Shown here: positions 1 through 5,383 of the stretch, in pieces
Numbering within the stretch: the first letter of the stretch is position 1
Layout of the letters: every line of letters starts with the position of its first letter
Source: Microcaldota archaeon
GTDB taxonomy: Archaea; Micrarchaeota; Micrarchaeia; Norongarragalinales; UBA8480
Assembly (NCBI GenBank): GCA_023246885.1
Contig: JAHFHN010000065.1
Location: 1-5,444 of the forward strand
Direction of reading: 5' to 3'
DNA: 5,444 nt
Program-made: the position numbers and the translations under genes
The notes under the pieces: generated by a model
Told to the model about the DNA's origin: nothing
Databases searched by the model: none
The model's input: only the letters and a program-made list of their open reading frames with translations

Positions 1-295
1 TGGCGGACACTTGGAATTCGGCGAAGAAATTGAACACTGTGCAAAACGCGAAGTAATGGAAGAAACAAGCCTAAACGTCAAAAACGTGAAAATACTTGCT
101 ATAACAAACGACATAATGCCCAAAGAAAACAAACACTACGTTACCATTTTTGTAGAAAGCGAATCGGAATCAGGCAAAGCCGAAGTGATGGAGCCACATA
201 AAACAACTGAAATAACTTGGGCTACTCCAGGCCAATGGCCAGAACCATTATTCTCTCCATTAAAAAACTTTTTAGAAGGAAAAAAATATCCTTAA
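1..295 (+). CDS. NUDIX hydrolase, MTH2/NUDT15-like, 5' truncated by window edge
   Basis: This is the C-terminal 97 residues of a NUDIX-fold hydrolase; the first whole codon is at base 2, and the true start lies outside the window. The TTG at 11 is not the start, because the frame is open upstream and the Nudix box begins before it. The visible box reads GGHLEFGEEIEHCAKREV then MEETSL. It matches GX5EX7REUXEEXGU except that the late Gly is Ser. The Glu residues of REVMEE would bind the catalytic Mg2+. The motifs GHLEFGE and HYVTIF, and a C-terminal LFSPLKNFLE helix, resemble the MTH2/NUDT15 subfamily, which hydrolyses (oxidised) nucleoside triphosphates to monophosphates. The exact substrate cannot be read from the sequence. 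The gene ends six bases before the stop codon of the convergent DHS-like gene. Family assignment is firm; subfamily is from remembered similarity. Confidence 0.9.
   Translation, partial: GGHLEFGEEIEHCAKREVMEETSLNVKNVKILAITNDIMPKENKHYVTIFVESESESGKAEVMEPHKTTEITWATPGQWPEPLFSPLKNFLEGKKYP
280..286 (-). terminator. Possible U-tract terminator for the minus-strand polyamine genes
   Basis: The reverse strand has seven T in a row 15-22 nt past the DHS-like stop codon, inside the 3' end of the opposing NUDIX gene. Archaeal RNA polymerase stops at short U-tracts. With only six nt between the genes, termination must occur within the neighbour. Confidence 0.35.
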
Positions 296-301
296 TTGAA
301 T

Positions 302-1294
302 TTACCATCCTAAAACATACGCAAACACAAGCGGCGCAACAATTGATGCATCGCTTTCAATTACAAATTTTGGAGTATCTTCTTCAAGTTTACCCCAAGT
401 TATCTTTTCATTTGGCACTGCGCCAGAATAAGAACCGTATGATGTAGTTGAATCGCTAATTTGACAGAAGTACGCCCAACGTGGAACTTTTTGCTTTAAA
501 TCTTGTGTAATTAACGGCACAACGCAAATTGGAAAATCGCCCGCAATGCCGCCGCCAATTTGGAAAAACCCAATTTTACTTTTCGCTGACTCTTTTTTGT
601 ACCATGCAATTAGCTCATGCATGTAATGCAATCCGCCTTTAACCGTATTTAAGTTCTTTATTTTGCCTTTGACTACGTTTGAAACGAACATGTTTCCAAG
701 AGTCGAATCCTCCCAACCAGGTACAAAAATAGGCAAATTTTTCTCAGCCGCTGCAAGTAGCCAACTATTCTTTGGATCAATATCATAATGTTTTTCCAAC
801 ACGCCGCTCTTTAGTAACTCGTAGAAAAATTCATGAGGCAATTTCGACTGGCCAGCTTTATCGGCTTTAACCCACAATTCCAGTATGGCGCTCTCAATTT
901 TACGCATCGCTTCCTCCTCCGGAATGCAAGTATCAGTAACTCGGTTCAATCCTTTTTCGTAAAGCGCAGTCTCATCGGCTGGAGATAACTGGCGATAATG
1001 CGGAACACGTGTATATTGCGAATTTGCAACAAGGTTAAACACATCTTCTTCCAAGTTTGCACCAGTACACGTAATAGCATGTACTTTTCCCTGCCGAATC
1101 ATTTCAGCGAGGCTAATGCCAATTTCAGCTGTGCTCATTGCACCGGCCATTGTCAAAAACATTTTGCCTCCCTTGTCGACTAGGTTACAATAAGCTTGGC
1201 TTGCATCAATAAGCGTAGCTGCATTAAAGTGCTTGTAATTTTCTTTAATAAATTTAGTTATATTTCCTGCCACTTTTTTCACCTTGTATATCAT
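302..1294 (-). CDS. Deoxyhypusine synthase family protein (bacterial-type DHS-like; possible homospermidine synthase)
   Basis: This 330-residue protein belongs to the NAD-dependent deoxyhypusine synthase family. The C-terminal active-site stretch SGAVPNEKITWGKLEED contains the catalytic lysine (K302, human K329), with W300 (W327) and E296 (E323). NAD-site features are also present: TGANLEED (77-84, E83 = human E137), D196 in PGWEDSTLGN, the GGG loop at 247-249, and SDAS near the end. By hand alignment with human DHS, several spermidine-site residues differ: D243 is N201, H288 is D253, N292 is C257 and D316 is Y289. The sequence strongly resembles the DHS-like proteins I remember from Bacteroidetes rather than ordinary archaeal or eukaryotic DHS. 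Canonical DHS transfers an aminobutyl group from spermidine to aIF5A lysine; here a small-molecule acceptor such as putrescine (giving homospermidine) is equally plausible. The ATG has no Shine-Dalgarno site and follows a TATA-like box. Family is certain; the reaction is open. Confidence 0.9.
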   Translation of the reverse strand: MIYKVKKVAGNITKFIKENYKHFNAATLIDASQAYCNLVDKGGKMFLTMAGAMSTAEIGISLAEMIRQGKVHAITCTGANLEEDVFNLVANSQYTRVPHYRQLSPADETALYEKGLNRVTDTCIPEEEAMRKIESAILELWVKADKAGQSKLPHEFFYELLKSGVLEKHYDIDPKNSWLLAAAEKNLPIFVPGWEDSTLGNMFVSNVVKGKIKNLNTVKGGLHYMHELIAWYKKESAKSKIGFFQIGGGIAGDFPICVVPLITQDLKQKVPRWAYFCQISDSTTSYGSYSGAVPNEKITWGKLEEDTPKFVIESDASIVAPLVFAYVLGW

Positions 1295-1319
1295 AATTTA
1301 CGTGTTTATCTTTCTTTTA

Positions 1320-1327
1320 TTATAAAA
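1320..1327 (-). promoter_or_regulatory. TATA-like box for the DHS-like gene
   Basis: The reverse strand reads TTTTATAA, in the 41-nt gap after the decarboxylase stop. Its centre is about 29 nt upstream of the DHS-like ATG, which would place transcription start only a few nt before the codon (near-leaderless). The DHS-like gene may therefore have its own promoter as well as read-through from the decarboxylase. This is a sequence-match inference in AT-rich DNA. Confidence 0.45.
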
Positions 1328-1335
1328 CTCAATTA

Positions 1336-2457
1336 TCAAATTTTGCCGTTTACATAAACTATTTTAGCTGGTTCAAAACCATTGTAACGCGAAGCAAGCC
1401 CATTGGTATACGCGCCTGCAATTGGTACTAAAACTAAGTCACCTACTTCCATTTCAGGTAACCACTCTTCTTTTGAAATAACGTCAAAAGAATCGCAAGT
1501 TGGGCCTGCCAAAACACTTAGTTTCTTTCTACCTCGCCTACTTACTAGAAAATCAAATTTCCAGCCGGAAAACTTAATGTCAGTAAGTGAATTAGATGTA
1601 CCGTCATCTAAATAGTACCACATTGTGCCCCCGCGGTTAGCCTTGCCAATAACTTTAGTAATAATAGTGCCAGCGTCCATAACTAGAAATCGCCCAGGCT
1701 CAGCAATTATCTCAACCCCCGTTTCTTTTGGAAAATATTCATCAAGCGCCTCATAAATCTCTTTGAGAATTACTTGTGAATTTACGTTTTCGTCTCCAAG
1801 TGGAGGAAAGCCCCCGCCAATATCAATAGTGTCTAGTGTAATTCCCTCTTTCTTTGCGTCTTTGAACAGTTTCTTACACATTTTAATGCCTTCAATATAG
1901 TCCGCTGCGCCTAGTGTGTGTGAACCTGCATTGAAAGTTATTCCAGTTGGGTTTAACCCTGCTTTTTTTGCCTTTAACAATAACCGAATCGCATGCTTTG
2001 GATCCGCCCCAAATTTACTCGATAATTTGTACATCGTGTGGTTATTTGCCACAGCTACTCTAAGTACAACTTCGCTTTCTGGCGCATAGCGCGCAAGTTT
2101 TTTGATCTCAGCATCACTATCGTACACAAACCACTCTACGCCAACGTTGTACGCTCGTACGATGTCCTGTTCCATTTTAACTGGATTTGAATAAATCATT
2201 CGAGTTGCATCTACGCCAATAGAGAGTAAATATTCAATTTCAGCAAAAGAAGCTACGTCGAAATTGCTTCCGCAATTACGTAAAATATTCAACACGCCGC
2301 GGTGCCCGTTTGACTTAACTGCATAATGTACTTCGACTCTTGGCATATATTTTTTAAAAGTATTATAATTGTGCTTAATGCGATTCTCACTAATTGCAAT
2401 TACTGGAGTGCCGTGTTTAGCCGCTATTTTTTTTGCTGTTCTAAAGTCAATAATCAT
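1336..2457 (-). CDS. PLP-dependent fold-III amino-acid decarboxylase (ornithine/arginine decarboxylase-like)
   Basis: This 373-residue protein has the alanine-racemase-like TIM barrel plus C-terminal beta domain of the ODC/DAP decarboxylase family. Visible motifs in order are: YAVKSN with the PLP-linking Lys48; FDVAS (66-70); SNPVK (90-94); KFGAD (148-152); GGGFP (214-218), the phosphate-binding loop; EPGRF (253-257); GPTCDSFD (318-325) with catalytic Cys321 and Asp322; and GAYT (348-351) with Tyr350, followed by YNGF. The CD motif and the tail favour the ODC/ADC branch over diaminopimelate decarboxylase. Two differences stand out. The His that stacks on PLP in FHVGS is Asn176 here (FNAGS), and the position of ODC Asp332, which contacts the substrate amine, is about Ser297. 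Arginine is a plausible substrate because an agmatinase gene is divergent from it, and short viral ADCs of this fold exist. Most archaea use a pyruvoyl-dependent ADC instead. The start ATG lacks a Shine-Dalgarno site. Confidence 0.88.
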   Translation of the reverse strand: MIIDFRTAKKIAAKHGTPVIAISENRIKHNYNTFKKYMPRVEVHYAVKSNGHRGVLNILRNCGSNFDVASFAEIEYLLSIGVDATRMIYSNPVKMEQDIVRAYNVGVEWFVYDSDAEIKKLARYAPESEVVLRVAVANNHTMYKLSSKFGADPKHAIRLLLKAKKAGLNPTGITFNAGSHTLGAADYIEGIKMCKKLFKDAKKEGITLDTIDIGGGFPPLGDENVNSQVILKEIYEALDEYFPKETGVEIIAEPGRFLVMDAGTIITKVIGKANRGGTMWYYLDDGTSNSLTDIKFSGWKFDFLVSRRGRKKLSVLAGPTCDSFDVISKEEWLPEMEVGDLVLVPIAGAYTNGLASRYNGFEPAKIVYVNGKI

Positions 2458-2475
2458 TTTTGTTAAAAAACTCGA

Positions 2476-2485
2476 ATTATTTTTT
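2476..2485 (-). promoter_or_regulatory. Weak TATA-like element for the decarboxylase gene
   Basis: The reverse strand carries AAAAATAATT, centred about 24 nt upstream of the decarboxylase ATG. It is a poor match embedded in an A-tract. The symmetric TTTAAA near 2513-2518 is an alternative that would give a leader of about 30 nt. Confidence 0.25.
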
Positions 2486-2507
2486 TTCTCAATGTATTTT
2501 TTTTCTC
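2478..2507. repeat. Exact 13-bp direct repeat, 17-bp period, in the divergent promoter
   Basis: TATTTTTTTTCTC occurs at 2478-2490 and again at 2495-2507, separated by AATG, between the two divergent polyamine genes. The low complexity (eight T each) makes chance or slippage possible, but the identical T-run length and CTC end are notable. It could be a regulator site or a bendable A-tract. Confidence 0.6.
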
Positions 2508-2512
2508 CACTA

Positions 2513-2520
2513 TTTAAAAA
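2513..2520 (+). promoter_or_regulatory. TATA-like box for the agmatinase gene
   Basis: TTTAAAAA centred about 27 nt before the ATG at 2543 matches the archaeal TATA-box position for a start site at or next to the A of ATG. No Shine-Dalgarno sequence follows it, which fits leaderless translation. The overlapping TATTTAAA core is partly symmetric and could also direct transcription towards the decarboxylase. Confidence 0.5.
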
Positions 2521-2542
2521 TATGTATTGAGTAACTAATTCT

Positions 2543-3427
2543 ATGAAGTATCCATCTCTAGGCCCAAATAATTTTTGTGGAGTTGAAACTACTTTTGAAG
2601 AAGCAAAAGCAGTGATAATTCCAGTTCCATACGATTCCGCAACTTCTTACCGTTCAGGTGCGCGAGAAGGTCCACGTGCAGCAATTGCTGCTTCGCGCCA
2701 ACTTGAATTGTACGACTTAGAGTTAGATGCAAATATTTTTGAAAAACTACCAATTTACACGCTTGACGAAGTTGCCATAAGCGTGGATTCGCCGAGAAAG
2801 ACAATTGACAATGTACGCAAAACAGTTGAAAACGTACTTGCAGCTGGGAAGTTTCCAATTACGCTTGGCGGGGATCATTCAATTGCGCTTGGCCCATTTG
2901 AAGCGATTAAGAAAAAATATCCCAATGTTAGCGTAGCACATTTTTACGCACATTCTGACTTGCGAGATGAATTTGATGGTTCCAAATATAGTCACGCGTG
3001 TGTAATGCATCGCATTGCGGAACTTGGGCCAAAAGTTGCTCAGATCGGTCTACGCAGTACCGAAGAATCCTGTCAAGAGTACACTGAAAAAAATAAAGCG
3101 CGTATCAAAACATTTCCAGCAAGCGAGAAAGGCAAGTGGAAACCAAGCGAAGTAGCTGACCATTTATCGCAAGAAGTTTACATTACTTTTGACGTGGATT
3201 GCCTTGACCCATCTATAATGCCGTCTACGGGCACCCCTGTTCCAGGTGGGTTAATGTGGAGTGAAGCACTTGATGTAATTCGAGAAATTGGCAAAAAGAA
3301 GAAAATCGTTGGCTTCGATGTAAACGAACTAATGCCCTTACCGGGCTTCCACGCTCCAGACTTCCTAGTTGCTAACTTGATTTACAAAATGCTTGCATAT
3401 AGTCACTTGAACTTGTTTAAGAAATAA
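2543..3427 (+). CDS. speB: Agmatinase / ureohydrolase family protein with substituted metal ligand
   Basis: This 294-residue protein is of normal length for an agmatinase (agmatine + H2O to putrescine + urea; binuclear Mn). Motifs seen: VPYDSATSYRSGAREGP (28-44), typical of agmatinases; GGDHS (109-113) with metal ligand His112; YAHSDLRDE (135-143) with His137 and Asp139; YSHAC (149-153) with His151, a likely catalytic His; FDVDCLDPS (216-224) with Asp217 and Asp219; STGTPVPGG (228-236); and GFDVNELMP (257-265) with Glu262. The first Asp of the signature DAHxD, which bridges both metals, is Tyr135 here (TAC at 2945-2947, one base from GAC). All other ligands are intact, so the protein folds in the family but its activity is uncertain. 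It is divergent from the decarboxylase across 85 nt. There is no Shine-Dalgarno site; the TATA-like box about 27 nt upstream suggests a leaderless mRNA. Arginase or guanidinobutyrase are alternatives, but context favours agmatinase. Confidence 0.88.
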   Translation: MKYPSLGPNNFCGVETTFEEAKAVIIPVPYDSATSYRSGAREGPRAAIAASRQLELYDLELDANIFEKLPIYTLDEVAISVDSPRKTIDNVRKTVENVLAAGKFPITLGGDHSIALGPFEAIKKKYPNVSVAHFYAHSDLRDEFDGSKYSHACVMHRIAELGPKVAQIGLRSTEESCQEYTEKNKARIKTFPASEKGKWKPSEVADHLSQEVYITFDVDCLDPSIMPSTGTPVPGGLMWSEALDVIREIGKKKKIVGFDVNELMPLPGFHAPDFLVANLIYKMLAYSHLNLFKK

Positions 3428-3459
3428 CTTGCACTCCCGCCACTCGTGCCTAACGTAAC

Positions 3460-3465
3460 TTTTTT
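3460..3465 (+). terminator. Possible U-tract terminator after the agmatinase gene
   Basis: A run of six T lies 33 nt after the agmatinase stop. A weak GCAC/GTGC pairing (3431-3434 with 3446-3449) precedes it, but the U-tract alone may suffice in archaea. Confidence 0.35.
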
Positions 3466-3491
3466 AATCCCCTGTAATTCTATTATTCTTA

Positions 3492-3519
3492 CGAATTATT
3501 CGCAATTACTAACTATTGC
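3492..3519. promoter_or_regulatory. Two adjacent dyads in the agmatinase-thermosome spacer
   Basis: CGAAT-T-ATTCG at 3492-3502 is a perfect 11-bp palindrome. It abuts GCAAT (3502-3506) paired with ATTGC (3515-3519) across an 8-nt loop. They sit just upstream of AT-rich DNA that could hold a thermosome promoter. Operator function is inferred only from symmetry and position. Confidence 0.35.
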
Positions 3520-3525
3520 AAATAC

Positions 3526-3540
3526 TTTTAATTAAAAATA
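3526..3540 (+). promoter_or_regulatory. Candidate distal TATA element for the thermosome gene
   Basis: The stretch TTTTAATTAAAAATA would place transcription start near 3557, giving a leader of about 65 nt that includes the phased repeat and the Shine-Dalgarno site. The competing box TTTAAAAA at 3591-3598 lies 29 nt before ATG but would put the Shine-Dalgarno site outside the transcript, so the distal box is preferred. Confidence 0.35.
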
Positions 3541-3565
3541 AACTTTAAGGTACACGCTAGTTCTT

Positions 3566-3594
3566 GCGTTTATTTTACGTTTATTTTGCGTTTA
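3566..3594 (+). repeat. Three CGTTTA units at exact 11-bp spacing upstream of the thermosome gene
   Basis: CGTTTA starts at 3567, 3578 and 3589. The first two units extend to the full 11-mer (G/A)CGTTTATTTT, and the third runs into TTTAAAAAAA. An 11-bp period places the units on about the same face of the helix. The position, 30-57 nt before the ATG, suits an operator or an upstream activator site. Binding protein unknown. Confidence 0.7.
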
Positions 3595-3606
3595 AAAAAA
3601 ATCGTT

Positions 3607-3613
3607 AAGGTGG
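3607..3613 (+). promoter_or_regulatory. Shine-Dalgarno site of the thermosome gene
   Basis: AAGGTGG lies nine nt before the ATG at 3623 and includes AGGTG, complementary to the archaeal 16S rRNA 3' end. It supports this start. The three other complete genes lack such a site. Confidence 0.7.
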
Positions 3614-3622
3614 ATATAAATT

Positions 3623-5263
3623 ATGGCAGAAATAGGTCAACAAAACGTTTTACCCGAAGGAAGCACACGCGTCCTAGGCAAAGATGCTCAACGCACTAAC
3701 ATAGCCGTTGGCTATCTAGTTGCACAAGCAGTGAAATCCACTCTAGGCCCGCGGGGAATGGACAAAATGCTCGTAAGCGAACTCGGAGACATTATAATTA
3801 CAAACGATGGCGCAACCATCCTCAAAGAGATGAACATAGGCCACCCAGCTGGCAAAATGATGGTTGAAATCGCCAAAACACAAGACAGCGAAGTTGGAGA
3901 TGGAACAACCACTTCAGTTGTAATTGCAGGTGAATTACTACGCAAAGCATCTGACTTACTTGACAACGACATCCACGCTTCAACAATTATAAGTGGATAC
4001 AAGCTTGCAACCAGCCGTGCAATCACTGAACTTGAATCAATCGGCGAACCAATTAAAATAACTGATACTGAAAACTTGCAAAAAATTGCCAGTATTGCAA
4101 TGGGATCCAAGACAATTGGAGTCGGTACAGGCAAAGACATTTTAGCTAAACTCGTTGTCCAAGCAGTTACACAAGTAGCTGAACAACGCAGCGGCAAAAC
4201 CATAATTGACAAAGATTATGTTAAACTCGAAAAAAAGAAAGGCAACGACGTGCTACAAACTCAACTTGTAAACGGAGTTGTTGTAGACAAAGAAATTGTA
4301 CACTCTGGCATGCCGAAAAAAATCTCAAACGCTAAAATAGGCCTCATTGACGTGGCGCTTGAAATTGAAAAAACCGAAGTAGATGCCCGCATCAACATAT
4401 CTTCACCAGAACAAATGACTGCTTTCCTAGACCAAGAAGAAAAAATGCTCAAGACAATGGTTGACAAAGTAGTCAAAAGCGGAGCAAATGTAATATTCTG
4501 TCAAAAAGGAATCGACGACGTAGCACAACACTACTTATCAAAAGCCGGTGTAATTGCTTGCCGACGCGTAAAGAAAAGCGACATGGAAAAACTAAGCCGA
4601 GCAACAGGCGCACAAATCGTAACCACCCTAGACGACCTTGGAACAAAAGACCTCGGTAATGCGGGTTCAGTTGAAGAACGCAAAATCGCAGGAGAACAAA
4701 TGACTTTTGTCGAACAATGCAAAGACCCCAAAGCAGTTACTATACTAGTACGTGGAAGCACAGACCACATAGTTGATGAAGCTGAACGCGCTATTGTAGA
4801 TGCAATAGGTGCAACAAGCAGTGCAATTGAACTAGGCAAATTCGTAACCGGCGGCGGAAGCACTGAAATGGAACTCGCTACACGCTTACGCAAATACGCT
4901 GTTGAAGTTGGTGGACGCGAACAACTCGCCATCCAAGCTTATGCTGATGCGCTAGAAGTAATTCCAAAAACACTAACTGAATCAACTGGCTTAGATGCAA
5001 TTGACACACTAGTTGAACTACGCGCCAAACATGAAAAGAAAGACGGCAAAACATACGGCATTGACGTATACGGCGTAAAAGTAGGCGAAATGAGATCACT
5101 TAATGTCATTGAACCACTAAAAGTCAAAAAACAAGCTTTACAAAGCGCAAGCGAAGTAACTGAAATGATATTACGCATCGACGACATGATCCTATCCCGC
5201 GGAAGGCCACAAATGCCACCAGGTGGAATGGGAGGCATGGGCGGAATGCCAGGAATGGAATAA
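3623..5263 (+). CDS. ths: Thermosome subunit (group II chaperonin)
   Basis: This complete 546-residue subunit belongs to the archaeal CCT-like chaperonin, a cytosolic double-ring ATPase that folds proteins behind a built-in lid. Motifs seen: LGPRGMDKMLV (41-51) and NDGATIL (61-67) of the equatorial ATP site; GDGTTT (92-97) with Asp93; the intermediate and apical domains across about 145-405; Asp393 in AERAIVDA, the likely catalytic Asp for ATP hydrolysis; TGGGSTEME (409-417); and GIDVYGVKVG (479-488). The tail from 532 is the Gly-Met-rich GGM-type repeat that lines the ring floor, ending PGME. Length and motif spacing are normal. The ATG is preceded by a good Shine-Dalgarno site, unlike the other complete genes. 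Asn and Asp codons mostly end in C, suggesting high expression. Whether the organism has further paralogues (alpha/beta) cannot be told here. Heat-shock control is usual for the family and would fit the repeats upstream. Confidence 0.97.
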   Translation: MAEIGQQNVLPEGSTRVLGKDAQRTNIAVGYLVAQAVKSTLGPRGMDKMLVSELGDIIITNDGATILKEMNIGHPAGKMMVEIAKTQDSEVGDGTTTSVVIAGELLRKASDLLDNDIHASTIISGYKLATSRAITELESIGEPIKITDTENLQKIASIAMGSKTIGVGTGKDILAKLVVQAVTQVAEQRSGKTIIDKDYVKLEKKKGNDVLQTQLVNGVVVDKEIVHSGMPKKISNAKIGLIDVALEIEKTEVDARINISSPEQMTAFLDQEEKMLKTMVDKVVKSGANVIFCQKGIDDVAQHYLSKAGVIACRRVKKSDMEKLSRATGAQIVTTLDDLGTKDLGNAGSVEERKIAGEQMTFVEQCKDPKAVTILVRGSTDHIVDEAERAIVDAIGATSSAIELGKFVTGGGSTEMELATRLRKYAVEVGGREQLAIQAYADALEVIPKTLTESTGLDAIDTLVELRAKHEKKDGKTYGIDVYGVKVGEMRSLNVIEPLKVKKQALQSASEVTEMILRIDDMILSRGRPQMPPGGMGGMGGMPGME

Positions 5264-5288
5264 AAAAATCATTCATTTCAACTCCTTC

Positions 5289-5331
5289 CTTTTTTCTTTT
5301 AATATTTTTTCTTTTTTTATAATTTTTTTTA
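5289..5331 (+). terminator. Multiple U-tract terminator after the thermosome gene
   Basis: Starting 26 nt past the stop codon are five closely spaced T-runs of four to eight bases within about 42 nt. This is the usual form of a strong archaeal intrinsic terminator and fits a highly expressed gene. No long stem precedes it. Confidence 0.6.
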
Positions 5332-5383
5332 TTCCCAACTAAAAGTTTAGACTTTATTATGCTTAGCGGCCGGTTTTTTTAAC

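Noticed and set aside
11..295. TTG at 11 as the start of the NUDIX gene
   Set aside because: The frame is open to the left edge and the Nudix box (starting GGH) begins before it; the gene is truncated by the window.
217..447. 76-codon plus-strand open frame bridging the NUDIX and DHS-like genes
   Set aside because: It overlaps two convincing genes in other frames and its low-complexity, Gln-rich translation shows no recognisable motif.
2589..2858. 89-codon reverse-strand open frame inside the agmatinase gene
   Set aside because: Antisense shadow; Leu/Gln-rich translation with no motif.
3712..4212. Long reverse-strand open frames inside the thermosome gene (also 4261-4476, 4531-4932, 4878-5238)
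   Set aside because: They are antisense shadows of a well-conserved gene, with Ser/Leu-rich translations and no upstream signals.
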